Of a stretch of DNA of 64,000 nt, positions 23,094-35,514 are shown piece after piece; position 1 is the first letter of the stretch, and each line of letters opens with the position of its first letter. This stretch comes from Rhizomucor pusillus (lineage: Eukaryota; Mucoromycota; Mucoromycetes; Mucorales; Lichtheimiaceae), in NCBI GenBank assembly GCA_900175165.2, contig FWWN02000211.1, positions 65,397 through 129,396 of the forward strand, given 5' to 3'. The position numbers and the translations under genes were made by a program. Below the pieces are notes generated by a model, which searched no databases, had not been told where the DNA came from, and saw only the letters and a list, made by a program, of their open reading frames with translations.

Positions 23094-24817
23094 TTACCAT
23101 TCCCTGCTTAGGTGGCGTTCGAGTGCCTGCACGTCGGCGCCAGAGGGACCGAGTAGTCGTCGTCGACCATGAGACCTCGTGATACTATCATCGCTATCGA
23201 GTAGCTTCATTTCTTCCTCGTCCATATCTTCTGGTTCGCCAACAAAGTGCTCGGATCCCATGATCGTATTCTGCGGGGCAGAAGGTTCCTGCATTACTAT
23301 ATCTCGTCCTTCCTGGAGTGCAATCATGGCATTCATGTGTGCCTCGGTAGCAGAAGCCGATGCTGGAGTTGAAAGCGTACTACCAGTGTATCGTCGTCGA
23401 GGATGCGACGCGGTGCTGTCCATGGAATTGTCTCTGTCAATGCTTGGAACGCGCAAGTTACGATCTTCGCCTTTCCATTTTCGCACTTCATCGATGATGC
23501 ACCGTCGTAGTTCATCTTCATCCTGGATATATTCAAAGTCTTCAAAGTGGAAAGGTACGGGGCAGTCGATTTCATCGGCGGGATCACGCATGTCGCTAAC
23601 GAACGCATGAGCAAGTGCTTCGTCGGCAGTGATGCGCTGGTGCGGATCCAAGTGCAACAGCTGCTTTAATAAATCGATGCCTTCCGGCGAGCAATTGGGG
23701 AACTGTGCACTAAAGTCGATAGGATTTCTGGGCGGCCGCTCTCCATTTTCGTCGCGCAGATTTTTGATGTAGTCAATAACCGCCTCGGATGCATTCTCGT
23801 CCCAAAATGAAGTATCCTCGGGTAGACCCAATATACCGACGATTTTGTGAAGCTGGTCGACGTAATCCTTGCCTTTGAAAAGGACTTTGCGACCGAGTAA
23901 TTCGGCAAAAATGCAGCCAGCAGACCACATGTCAACTGTTATCAAGTATTGTTAGTCAAAAGGCGATTTCCGAGAACTTGAAATCAATGTCATGTACTTG
24001 CTTGCTTTATCGTAACAGTTTAGACTCAGCATAATCTCTGGTGCACGATACCAGCGTGTCACCACATAGTGCGTCATATGCATTGCTCCTGAATCTGCTG
24101 AATATTTGGAGAATCCCCTTGCCATGCCAAAATCACAAATGCGTATGTTACAATTCTGATTAACCAAGATGTTTGCTGTGGATTCTAGTCAGTATTGCTC
24201 TGGATCTCTTCACTCATTAATCCCATCGTTTACCTGGTTTCAAATCGCGATGCAGTACCTATTAGGATCGTAGATGGTAAATGATCGTTATCCTCACTCT
24301 TTATCCACTTTTGAACTTACATTTGCACTGTGGATATATTTAAGACCTGAAAAAATTTGATACATAAACCATTGGTAATGAACAGGCTCGAATTCCAACT
24401 TTGAATGGATTATGTCTGCCAGATTAGTGTCGCAGCAATCCTGAAACAGATATATTTCGTTGAAATTGTTATAGTCGACAATATCCATGGTTTTCAGGTT
24501 GATTATGCGCGGGTGCCCGTTAAAATGCTGCAACAGCTTGATCTCTCTCAAGCACCTCTTTGTGACAAGTTTCTTGTCAAAGATCCGAAAGCACTTTTTA
24601 ATGGCCACGACTACAGGACAATGCAGTTGTAAGTCAATAGGGCAAACAGAAGGAACGGCTCTCAAGTACCATTGTTGTTTGTCAGATCGATGGCGCTGCA
24701 TACAATTCCATACGAGCCTGACCCGACTTTGCGGATAATTTTGTACTTTGTATCAATAGTAAACTGCTCGCGACCACCGTGCAAAGCTACAGTGTAGTAT
24801 GCATCGCGGACCGTCAT
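23094..24817 (-). CDS. MAP kinase, Slt2/Mpk1-like, with THY activation motif
   Basis: ERK-type kinase of the cell-wall-integrity class by overall sequence. Minus-strand exons 24670-24817, 24321-24610, 24234-24258, 24002-24175, 23094-23935 join to 492 residues. Motifs: [11 protein letters not shown] loop, VVAIKK lysine, HRDLKP (in a 25-base exon), ICDFGMARG, the activation loop [16 protein letters not shown] (T189-H190-Y191), [19 protein letters not shown] and the Slt2-typical [10 protein letters not shown]. Slt2 orthologues normally carry TEY, so THY is unusual. The C-terminal ~130 residues are acidic and Ser-rich, with the end of the kinase core followed by a likely common-docking region. 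The intron at 23936-24001 is GC-AG, and only with it is the invariant KAIDMWSAG formed. ATG at 24874 is an alternative, longer start. Confidence 0.9.
23936..24001 (-). other. GC-AG intron in the MAP kinase gene
   Basis: On the minus strand, donor GCAAGT and acceptor AACAG. Joining in phase 1 forms KAIDMWSAG, the invariant sequence at this place in MAP kinases. Confidence 0.85.
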
Positions 24818-25077
24818 TGCAGCGTGTTGGGCGAGGGAACTGGAAGGAAAAATGCTGGTCCTGGCAAACACCAACGGAGTTGCTGCTCAATTTGGAAACT
24901 TACGCTCAGTGACAGGGACCCGGATTTTACTGTTTATTGAAAACAAGAAGAAAGCAACAATACTATGTAGGAACAATAGATTAAATATATGTATATAAAA
25001 AGCGGTGGCTTATGCGTAAAATCTAATGCATTCATGTGAGCATATACTCTTCGTATATATGTATATCCTCGAGCTAC

Positions 25078-28000
25078 TTACTTTTTGTTGATGAGATATA
25101 TTAACAAATTCACGTTCACTTTGACCATGCCATCCAGCACTTTCATAGTTTGTACACCTTCAAACTGGGTCTGCAGCAGCTCCTCGTAGCGCATGTCGAC
25201 CTGGACTGACTGGATACTCCATTTCGAGTAACTTCCTTCGATAGTGACGATGCCAACTTGGTCCATAGACAAGATAATAGATATCTTGTCAAACAGCTTT
25301 GGCGAGATATTTTCGATATCCAGCAAAATTCCGCGTTCATGCAGCTGCTTGGCTGTGTACTTGAACGATCCAAACTTAGGTTCGAGTCCCTGCTTTTTCA
25401 GTCGTTTCACGTGGAAATACTGGCGAGTAAACGGCAAGCCGTATCGGGGTCTCTGACCACGCTTATTTGCCATTTTGGTCATGCACTGCGTTAAATATCC
25501 TTCGTACTGCTCCCGTTGCTCTGTCAGATATTGTTGCTTCTGCTTGAGGTATACGAGCGTCAGACGCACTCGGCTTATTTCGGCGTCGCGCATCGATCGT
25601 CTCGTGTTCTTTCCAGTAATATCACGCGCAATCATATTGATGATGTGTTGATAGTTGTCGTCAGCGGGTATAAGGTGTACTCCAGTGAGGTAGGATAAAA
25701 CACGGTTGGTAATCTTTTTCAGCGTATAAAAGTTGAGGCTAAACGTAATGGAGCTGTTAGTAAAGGATGTGATGAAAAATAGAACGAAGGAGACCAACCT
25801 CTTGAGGTCCAAAGCGGGATCCGATTGACCAAGTTTGATGAATCTACGTTTGGCTGCAATACCCTCTTTGCTATCTGGAAACTCTGCTTCCTTGAATGTG
25901 TTCCACTCTCGTTCGGTTTGGGCTGTGACCGGCGCTTGAAGAATCTCTCGCAGCGATGATCCACTCTGCAATTTGAGGATATAGATAACTAGGCGTTTTG
26001 CATCCACGAGCAGCTGTTGCTGCTGCGCTGCAGGATCCATTGGCATATCCTCTGAAGGTTGGTTCAAAGTCAAGCACAGCATGGAGTCAGGCAGTTCCAA
26101 GGATGGATGATAGGGTGAAGGACCTAGTTGCTGGATAATACCACGCAAGAGGCCTTTCTCGTCTGGGTCCAGATCATCCAAGCTTGTTTCGATCGCGTAG
26201 TGAAGATGGAAAAGCTCGTACGGTGAGATGTATACGATGGGCTTGTGAGTACTGATATGATCATTCATGTCATGCATATCGAAGTATGTCTCTGGCTCCT
26301 CCACATTTGTTACTTTGCAATTTGTCAGTAAAGATACAGAATGAACGTGTAAACATAAGAAACTTACACTCCATGAACCAGTCAGAAAATACTTGGGCAG
26401 ATTCCAGGACAAAATCGTTGAGCGGTGCAAGGAACAGATCATTGTCATCAAATACTTTCCCGCTTGAGATCTGTTGCAGCATCTTGGCGATCTCTGCGAG
26501 GTTCTTTCGTTGTACAGGAAGCACTATAGCATCAATGACATCGTATTGCTCTGGTGCGCTGTTAATCGAATACGTTAGCATTTCTCAAAAATTGATTAAT
26601 TGCTGTAACTCTTGACTTACACAATGGCAGGATTCAAGTATCGGTAATAAATAAAATGGCCTATGATGCGAAGGATGCTTTCTTGAGGCTCGTTTGGAAA
26701 TGCTTCTTCCATAGCTAATCGAAGCTTGCGTGCAATGATACGCACACCGTATGGCACATCATCAACATTCTCGGTGATCACCATCAAAAATTGCATTGTT
26801 ATCTCTCGCAAATGCCGCAGATGAAGAACAAAGGTGTCTCGCACCTCAGGGTCGTTCAAGGCTTCTTGGACAGTTGCAGCATGCCGGCGCTTTGATGGCC
26901 GACCTGTGCGTGATTCCTCGTCATTGATGGCCTTGTGATAGATAGCCACGGGGTCCGTCTCCAGGTCCAAGTATTCATTTTCGACGATATTCTTTACCAA
27001 CGGACTGAGCATCTTGCGGAAAAACATTCTTTCTTTGGCACCTCTATTTGCAAACATTGGATAAGCACCTTAAACAGCGCGATGGATATCCTGCTTACCG
27101 GTTAGTCTGGACAATTAACTTCATAAATATATAGTTGCTTCGCATAAACTCTTGCGTGCTTTCCACAAGTGCAACTTCCTCATCAATGCAGCACTGGATG
27201 TAGTGAGTTAGCATTTCATCACCAGCTGTGGTAGTAGCAAAATATTCACCCGGCAAAGGTTAATGAGTAGATACTCTTCGCGAGCATTGGTTGCATATCC
27301 AAACAACGTGAGGATGGTAGCTTCTATCAGTCTCGTATTGACAAACTCTCCCAAATCGCGACGGCCTGTGAGGGAAAGCAAGCGCGCCAGGTATGCTGGT
27401 TCTGTCTGTAATAGATAGATGAGACGTTGGTAGAGATCCAATCGTTTACGGCTTTCTTTGTCGATGCCTCGCAAAGAGTATGGATTGTGGTTGAGGCTGT
27501 TGGAAGCCAGCTCCGACATGCGACGGTGCTGCTGCTTCTTTTTGAATGCGCTGCTGTTTCTCACTACCTCATCGATGGTAATGGCGTTGCGCAGGAAAAG
27601 CCCGATTTGTATGTCCAGTGCATTCACGTGGTTATCCATTTCATTGTTATCCCGGATGAGCTGGATAACTTGTTGACGCATTTCTTCCAGGGCTACAACG
27701 GTTGGGAAGACGGTTATATCTGTGTTATCAAAGATCTCGAAATCGTTTCTCATTTTTCTTACCAAGCTCCTTGTCGAAATCGAGATCACTGTCATCCAAA
27801 AGATGGATAAAGTTCTTGACTGTCCCAATAGAAGGATTGCTGTCCGTGGCTGCGTTGCGTCAGTTGAGTATTTTGGAATATTTTCCGATATTCTACTTAC
27901 TCAGTTTTCGGTAAGCGTTGCCAAGTATCTTGTTCTTTATGAAGTTTTGGACCTTGACGACCTTATCGATATTGGCATGATAGTATGCAAGAGTTCTCTG

Positions 28001-29498
28001 GTATCTCATTCTCGCCAAGCAACCTCGAATGGCACTTTGGAGCTGAACGTATATCAGTACAAACTATGATATAGCAGTCTATTCATATGGAGTCTTATAC
28101 CTGTGTCACCCATTCTTCTGGAGCTTCAAAAGTAATATCCTTGCCATCAAATTCTCGCCGCATATGACGTCCTCGTGCCTGAGCTTGAATAGGTGAAGCA
28201 TGTGACACAAAGTATGTAGCTTTTTGATCTTTCCACTGCTTATATTCTTTACGAGCCAACCATCCTCGTACTTGAGCCTGGCAGGCAGCAAGTTCATGTA
28301 AATGATCGTTCCAGTAGGCCTCTAGTCCTATTTTAGAACGAGTTATGAATTACGAACAAGTCAGAATACTTAAAGTAGCTTACTTTGTTCGTCGTTCATT
28401 TCTTCTTGCAGTTCAGCCTCGCTGTCCTCGTCTTCTTCAATAATTAAATCAGGAGTTGTAGGCCCATCTCGAGAAAAGTCAAATTCCTCGTCGAAGTCCT
28501 CATTCAATTCTCTTCGAAGCGAAGATCCAACGTTCATAAAGTTCGGCATGACTACTCCGGAAGAGTCGAGTGTCTTTTGCGTAGCCCGCAATTCTTCGTT
28601 TGTGAATTGTAATTGACCAAACAAGTTCTTGATACTTGGTGCCATATTCCTCCGTGCAAGCAGGTGACTAGTTTTTTCTCGATAAATGTTCTTTTGCATA
28701 TGAAGAAACTATGTCTCCAATTACCTTAGTGCGTGGATGCAGTAAATGACCTTAGGAATGTTCTTCTTTTCGTACAAGTCGGTCAGCTCAAACCAAAAGA
28801 TTTGTGGTAAGCGTACTACGCGCAGCGCTTCAAAGAAGTAATTGATGTTGTCTGAGTGCCTAAACTGGAGCTTGGAACCCTACCGAAAAAAGGTTTAAGC
28901 GACATCGTGTCAAGGATATCTAGTTGATCCAAAATTATACCATAAAGATCTTTCGCACGACGCCTTGAGTGAACCAAGCTGCAAGCTTAGCGAGGATAAT
29001 ACCGTTTCTCATCGTTTCTTCCAATTTAATGATTGGGTCGATTTCTTCTTGCAAACAATCCTCGATCCATCTGCAAACGAAGCATTAACAATGTTAATTG
29101 AGGATATCAGATCATATCCGGAAACATACTCTTTAGCCTCGCCAATGTGACAAAGATACTCGTATGCCTGCAGAGTATTACGTTGTTTGTCCATCCATTG
29201 GCTGGTTGTGAGACGATCGTCCTTTTGAAGTCGGATGCGCCCTACAGAAAAGCATTAATGAACCATACTCACAGATAGCCGAAATCTGATGAAAATCTTG
29301 CTCTAACCTTGCATGCCTATATATCGTAATAGTCCCCGCTCATAGGTTAGGAAATGCAATAGATAACGTAGATTTTTTTCCGATGAACGTACCAACAACA
29401 TCTTCTGCATCCTCTGTGATTGTAGGGATATGCAAATCCGAAAGTCCTTTATTGCCCGCTATCACCGAGAGCTGTTTCAATGGCGTATTGCTTGCCAT
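25078..29498 (-). CDS. IQGAP-family protein (Iqg1/Rng2-like)
   Basis: Scaffold that links actin, calmodulin and small GTPases; in fungi it is needed for contractile-ring assembly and septation. Multi-exon on the minus strand; exact borders of the first two exons are uncertain. From the N-terminus: a calponin-homology domain (about 28730-29200; KLAAWFTQGVVRKIFM, QFRHSDNINYFFEALR), then IQ-type repeats (about 28000-28320; QAQVRGWLARKEYKQWK), a RasGAP-related domain (about 26600-27830; REEYLLINL, FFRKMLSPLVKNI, RIIGHFIYYRYLNPAIV), and the IQGAP C-terminal domain (25078-25800; YGLPFTRQYFHVKRLKKQGL). The whole order matches IQGAPs rather than Sar1-type RasGAPs, which lack the CH part. IQGAP GRDs usually lack GAP activity. 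The start chosen is ATG at 29498 (MASNTPLKQL). Confidence 0.88.
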
Positions 29499-32073
29499 AT
29501 CAGAAAATATATAGGGATAGCAGTAAAGAGTGGAGAGATGTGAAAATATGAAAGGGGAAAAGAGGTAGGAAGAAAAACAATAGCAAAAGAAGGTAAAGAC
29601 AATAGCCTGAGAAACGATATTCAGCAGGGTCTGCCGAATATGGATATGCCGTAAACAAAAAATTACGAGCAGACCAGTTGAAACGATTTCCATGTCGCCT
29701 AGAGCTTGCATTCCTCGCATTATCCTACATCAAGCATAATGTTCGGCTTTTAAAAGATTATTTAAACTGTCCTTGTTAATGGATAGCCATGGAAGATGTT
29801 ACGCACAGCGTAGTAGGACAGAGTAAGTGTCTACTTACTGTTCAGACTCAACAAATGATCAGCACAGACACAAATATGGAAATTCGCTTTGCCTGCTTAT
29901 CGGGCTTTCTACAATGCTGCGTACTTTCTATAGTCTGGTGTTACACCAGCCCTCGACTGCCTTTGGTATGTCCCGTCGCGTGCTGTTCATACGAGGATGC
30001 ACTATGGACTTATTCTAGTGAATATGTGATATCGAGTAATTGATAACATCGCTGAAGAAAAAGGTAAATGTAGGCACCTATCAATGACTTTGGCAGATAT
30101 TCGCGCAAACAAGTTATAAAGTGAGGTTTATATTAGTTCCGGATCATTCAATCGTTCTCCCTTGGAGGAGGATTGCTTCAATGTTTACCTTCATACGTAT
30201 ATTTATCAGTCTTTGCTAAACGTCGATATCTCTAATTGCTCCAAATACTTTGTCTTCAAGGAATGTACTCCGGAGACGACGTTCAATCTTCGCAACGCAC
30301 TTTTGCTAAAATTGCTTTTAAATGGGGGATGGAAGACCACTTTCGGTATCGATATTGTGGTAATGATCTGCCATCACCATCTATAAATCATATTGCCAAT
30401 GTTCTCCTTGTCAGGTTCGCTTGGGCATTTCCACGAGTTCTTTTCCAGTGTTGCAAATACTCCTCTGCATCAACGACACAGGACGTTGCAATTGTTATGT
30501 TGATTTGCTCCATGTCATCGTATCAACTTTAGCTAGAGCATGTTGCTTTATCTAGCGAATAAATTAATGTTTGAAGGTCGAGCCTTGCTGTTCTATCCAC
30601 AAAGAGTTTGTCGCTTTGTAGGATTCAAAGATTGTGGCCTTTCCCTTTTCCGTTTGCTACTTTGTTTTACTTTGCGCAGTCATTGCATCGTCCATTAGTC
30701 TTACGTTTGCCACAGGAATCCTGTCGCTAGAACTGGAGCAATAGTCTATATCAGCATAATAGTATGCGAAGCTCCATAGATTTTCATGCTATCCTACTAA
30801 AAGTGTGAGGTAATCTGAAAAACAAGATCATTCCATTCATCAGCCATGGAGAGACTTCTCTCTATTATTACCTGGCAACTTTCCTGGAAGGTGTTGTGTC
30901 AACTAACTACCAAAAGAAATAAAGTGCTAAGCAATTTTTTTTTCGCGAGCATCGGTCAGTATAGATCGGAAATTCGGCGAGCACTGTGCTTGTAGGTACG
31001 ATAGATGCAAACCCACCGAAGACCTAAGGTTTATGAAGGTCAATCGAGTTTAATGTACAATATGGCTTTCCCAAAGCTCCATAGGTTAAGGCGGACAAGC
31101 GAACAACCGCAGATAGCTATTTTTGGACTTGCATCCAGTTGCTTACTTCATCTGGATCAAACAAAAAGTTTTGCCGTCAAGGAGTCTGGATAACAAAGCT
31201 GGGATATGTAGACTCTCTTTTCGAGACTTTTACCCGTCGTGATCTGTTAAACGAGGATATTGTAAAAGTAGCCAGATCTTGAAATCGAAAGTATCTTCAT
31301 ATGAACCCTGAAAAATTTGTGACGTGTCCACAGCAGAAAAAGTGGCATGTGGAGTGAAAACCCGACGCAGTTCCCAAACATGGAATCTTGTTCCTTAAGC
31401 AGCATAGCGCGACGGGCCAAATCTTATCATATCTTTATCGAATCAAATAGAAGAAACTGTCGCCGCTCCTCTTTTGAAGACCTAATAATCGGCTGCACGG
31501 AGACGTGGTCTTTTGGAGTATCCGAACTGGCGGACGAGATATACTTCATCCTCCTACTGCACGAAATACGTAAACATAAGCTTGGCTTAATTGGCTTCTA
31601 TGTCATCTTCGATTAAATTTCCATCATCTTACCGAGAAGCTAGAAGATTTGCAGGTGGCCCTGGCGACAGAAAGAACGTTTTACCGCCAGTATAAGATCT
31701 CATCCCGCTTTGTCCCCGACTGCCGGCGTTACAGCTCCAATATCATCGAAACTAGTCCTGGCTCCTCTCTCGCCTTATCCACAAACTCGGTTACCGTGGA
31801 GGCGGGTTGTCAAGGAGGCTATCACTGTGGAGATATTGGACTTTCTTGTGCTTTTTGTACTTCCTAGCCTGGCACGTTTTGTTCTGCTCCCGCTGGTGTC
31901 CCGAATCCCGGCTTTCACGCTTTGACTTGATTGGCCTTGGGCGTGAGAAATTTTTCACCAAACAGGTAATAGCCAACACATGCTCATGCACAGCCTTTGT
32001 CTCCGGTGTGCTCTTGTTTCCTGATTCCATTCTCTGATTCCAATCTTTATTCTACTTTAAAGTGATTTAGTCG
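29499..32073. other. Gene-poor region of about 2.6 kb
   Basis: It separates the divergent IQGAP and bHLH genes, so both promoters should lie here. The part next to IQGAP (about 29500-29600) is purine-rich on the plus strand, meaning pyrimidine-rich upstream of that start. Small open frames show no family motifs or phased splicing. No tRNA or transposon remnant was recognised. Confidence 0.45.
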
Positions 32074-32825
32074 ATGCCCTGCGAAAGTGTGCCTCCAGCA
32101 GGTCCTAGCTCACTGAGACACTTTGGCACAAGTCTTCAGGATGCCGCAACGGTCGACGTTGCGAACAAGATTGCGGCAATCGATGTGGACGCTGACGAAG
32201 AAATGGGCGAAGACGAAGCAGAGGCCGCCGCAAGCTCTGAGGATACTCAACATGCAGCCTCGAAACCACCCCGGCCAGAGCCACCGAAAGCTTTATTTTT
32301 GAACTTTACGTCAGATTTGCTGCCTCACTCCTCGACACGAAAGAAGAGCAAACAAAAGAAGCAGACAGCTTACAAAGTGAACGGTGTGAATATCCTGAAT
32401 AGGTAGAAAAAAGATGCATTCAATCGTGTCTTTGATAGGCACTAAATGTGCTATCTCGTAGAAATGACCTTGATAGCAAGACTGTTATCGAACGAATCCA
32501 ACGTCGACGTGAAAACCACAATCACGTCGAAAGACGCAGACGCGATAATATCAATAATACCATCTTGGAGCTTTCACGCATTGTTCCTAATGCGCTTCAG
32601 TCAGGCGAGAAGCCCAACAAGGGTAAAATCTTAAAATTGGCATTAAATCATATTCAGGCAAGTACAACGGTGTACGTGATTGGTTCCAGACCATGCCAGC
32701 TGACTCTTTCGGCCCTCTTCTACAGGAGCTTCAAAGCGAAAATCAGCGACTACGACAAGCGCTAGAGATGTACACAAATAATTCAAATCAACCGCAGCAA
32801 CAACCTCAACAGCAACAGCAACAGC

Positions 32826-32860
<35 letters not shown>

Positions 32861-33547
32861 CCAGTCGCATCAACGCACACGTCCGCGCCGGCTATATTAT
32901 CCCAACCAACGCAACCATCGTACAATGTAATTCATCCACCCGTATCATCGAGCAATAACGCGACGACAACTGATGGATTGAGTCATCCTGATGCTGCTGC
33001 GACGGCCATCAAAAGTTCCCATACATCTCTTTCCAGTCACGCATCTCCGTCAGCTCCCAGCTCGCCTGCTCATTTATCGCATCCAGGCATGTTCCCCGGA
33101 CCGTCGTCATCGCGATCTCCTCAACGAAGTTCATCTGTTCCTTCCTCACCACAAAATAGGCCGACAAAATCGACCATGATGGTCATGCCCAGTCCGCCGC
33201 TGACACTTCCGCCGCAGATGCCCTTTAATGCTCCGCCCAGCAACCCCAATCAACACCAGCAGCATCGACCGCACCACCAACATCATCATTCGGCGCCGTA
33301 TCCTGGATATTACCCACCTTATCATCATTCCACTAGCTCATATTTCCAGCCCGTTCCCATCCAGCACGTGCCAGAACTGGATGGACACCGATCTTCCTCA
33401 TCCTCCTCGTCATCTGCTGCATCCTCGCCAGCGCCTATGCTGCGCCCGATCTTACCTTCACCCACGTCCAAGCCATTACCTTCAGGGCCGTCGCCCTTTA
33501 GAATGGGCAAATTTGAGAAAGTTTATAGTAGCACATGCCGTTACTAA
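32074..33547 (+). CDS. bHLH transcription factor with polyglutamine tract
   Basis: Nuclear DNA-binding regulator. Exons 32074-32402, 32462-32657 and 32726-33547 join to 448 residues. The basic helix-loop-helix domain (about residues 120-175) reads RRRENHNHVERRRRDNINNT then ILELSRIVP and KGKILKLALNHIQ. The H-x-x-x-E-x-x-R-R basic region (HVERRRRD) is of the E-box CANNTG-binding type used by USF, MITF and Cbf1. A short leucine-zipper-like extension follows (ELQSENQRLRQALEMY). A polyglutamine run encoded by CAA/CAG comes next, then a Ser/Pro/His-rich tail. The N-terminus is acidic, possibly activating. The second intron (32658-32725) is GC-AG. Its nearer AG at 32689 would leave a 32-base intron, so the polypyrimidine-preceded AG at 32725 is preferred. 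Family within fungal bHLH factors is uncertain. Confidence 0.88.
32658..32725 (+). other. GC-AG intron in the bHLH gene
   Basis: Donor GCAAGT after CAG, branch-like GCTGAC, a clear pyrimidine tract and acceptor CTACAG. Joins ALNHIQ to ELQSENQRLRQ in phase 0. Confidence 0.75.
32794..32862 (+). repeat. CAG/CAA trinucleotide tract encoding polyglutamine
   Basis: Mixed CAG/CAA repeats, the 3' half being uninterrupted CAA, within the bHLH coding sequence. Likely length-variable between strains. Confidence 0.9.
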
Positions 33548-33950
33548 GCAATGCATTCCCCCACGCACATGTACCTTACTTGTTTTGCTGTTGTTTACCA
33601 CTGTTCCAATCCAATTTTGCGTTACAAATAATAAACAAAGCACAAAAAGGTAAATATTCCCGCCTTTTTGGACTCTTCCCTTGGACGTGCCAGATGCAGA
33701 TTCTATTATCTTTTTTCCAAAATATATGTAAAAGGTATGTATACACGAAGTAGACGGCGATGGCGCATTGGACATATGTCCAACAATGAAGGATTGAAAT
33801 ACGAAAGAAAGAAAAAGAACAAAGAAAATACGCATAAAAAAGAAAAAGAAAGAAAAGAGAGGAAGAAGGATGGGCTTGGGTGGGTTTCTTGATGAGGGAG
33901 TATTGAAGGTTGTTGTGAATGAAAGAGTCAATGTTGTATGTATGCAGGAA
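33548..33950. other. Convergent intergenic region, 403 bases
   Basis: Between the 3' ends of the bHLH and glycosyltransferase genes. Contains an A/G-rich block around 33800-33870. No further gene seen. Confidence 0.5.
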
Positions 33951-35514
33951 TTATGCAACAGTAGGAAGGTTCATTGCAGCTCGGAAACCGCGAATTTTTT
34001 GGCATTCTTCTTTCAAGTTGTCCGCTCGAGGCGAGTCCCATTCGTCGGTAGCAATAAATTGACGAGCATATCGGAGACACAGCTCTTCTCGGAAATTGCT
34101 GTATAGTTTCCGGTTGTATTGCCGCTGCAAGAAACGATGATGTGCGTCAGAATCTGCTGTCTTTCCTTTTTTAGCATCAGTTGTTATCCAAATCTTACCT
34201 CCTTTCGACGCGTTTCTTCGGGGTATTGATGAGTCTGATGGATTAAAAAGTCTTCTGGAAGGACCCAATAATCAATGCCAGAGAGGAAAATTTCATACAG
34301 ACAAGCAGCCTTGTTTGCGCCGTAGCCAATGAATCTTTCGTCACACCAAGGAGTGCCGTCCTTCTTATAGATGATGTATGGTTCGTAGGAGAAGTTGTAG
34401 TCAGTGACCTTGTACAGTTCCGAAGATTCGTACCATTTCGTGTAGTTCGTTGAACCGTGACCCTTCAGCCAGGATTTGTGGAACATGTCGAGCTTTCCTG
34501 CATTCACTTCTTGAAGCAAGTCCGCCTTGCTAGTCGGGAATGTCCGCCAATCGAGACCATCGTCGCCGTACACATATTCGAATGCAGGGACCACCAGCGC
34601 GGCTTTACCCGATGCGAGCATTGACATGATCTCTGGGTTGCTGCGAATTCTCTGGCGGAAATCAGTGCACAAGTGGAAGTCGACATCCAACATCATAATG
34701 TAATCCGTGCGAGAAAAGAACTTTGCAACGTTTCGCCACATGTTGAATTGTCGGTCAAAATTGTCAACGATCAGGTGGATATCTACGTAGTCCTGCATAT
34801 CAAGGTTGTTGGCGTAAACTGCATGTAATTCATCCATGACCTCGTCCTTTGTATCGTCGTCGTTAATGTGGATCGCAGCGGAGATAGGGCCTATTCAGAT
34901 ACTGAGATACGTGTACCATTACACAACATATTTCCCGATCGTACACATACCCTTGTAGTGACTAGCCAATCTGCTCAAGACATTGAAACGGTTCCTGGTT
35001 ACCAAGGTTGCCATTGTGATATCTTCCTTGTCTGGCGTCACCTTGGCGCGACGATAGTATGGTGTGAGGTTGGCAGGACCCAAGGCATCTGCAAAGATCT
35101 TTGATAATACATAGTGCTTTGGCATCGATTCTGTCACGCCTAAGATAGAATGCGTCAACGTTGACTGCAGAAAAGCCGCTGTATATTCCCAAAAACAAGC
35201 GTACCGTTATCGTCCACCCAAGTCACCGTTTGTTTCTTGGAGGTGGTTACATCCTTTACGAGTAGGTCAGGTTCTTCAACGGGTGTACCAGGCGGCGGCC
35301 AGATCTGCTCAGGATCCTGCGGTCGCTGGGGAATGACGAACTCTTCATCGCCGCGCGGGTAGATGGGATTGGACTCGCCAGTCAATGCCGAGCGATCAGA
35401 GTGGTGCGAGGAGTAGAAGTGCTGGACAGTAAAGACGATCGAAAGGGCAGCGTAGAGGACGAGGAAATATCGGACACCTTTGGAGCATGACTGTGACAAG
35501 TCTAACCGCATCAT
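33951..35514 (-). CDS. GT49-like glycosyltransferase, type II membrane protein
   Basis: Probable Golgi glycosyltransferase of the LARGE/B4GAT1-related GT49 type. Minus-strand exons 35205-35514, 34951-35139, 34199-34890, 33951-34124 join to 454 residues. A short cytoplasmic N-terminus is followed by one transmembrane anchor (YFLVLYAALSIVFTVQHFY, about residues 17-36) and a proline-rich stem. The catalytic part has RNRFNVLSRLASHYKG, PISAAIHINDDD, the metal-binding DxD-like MLDVDFHLCTDF, and later FIGYGANKAACLYE and DYWVLPEDFLIHQTHQYPE. Spacing of the DVD motif to the C-terminal FIGYG...H region fits family 49. Substrate is unknown. ATG at 35514 or 35511 is the first real start; a leading TTG upstream is not used. 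Confidence 0.8.

Noticed and set aside
32658..32689. 32-base intron in the bHLH gene
   Set aside because: Below the workable intron size seen elsewhere here; the acceptor at 32725 has a branch point and a pyrimidine tract.
32643..32873. Minus-strand Val-rich open frame
   Set aside because: Reverse of the CAA/CAG repeat, which reads as GTT/TTG valine-leucine runs; not a gene.
33146..33510. Short open frames opposite or out of frame in the bHLH tail
   Set aside because: Explained by the repetitive Ser/Pro/His codons of the real frame.
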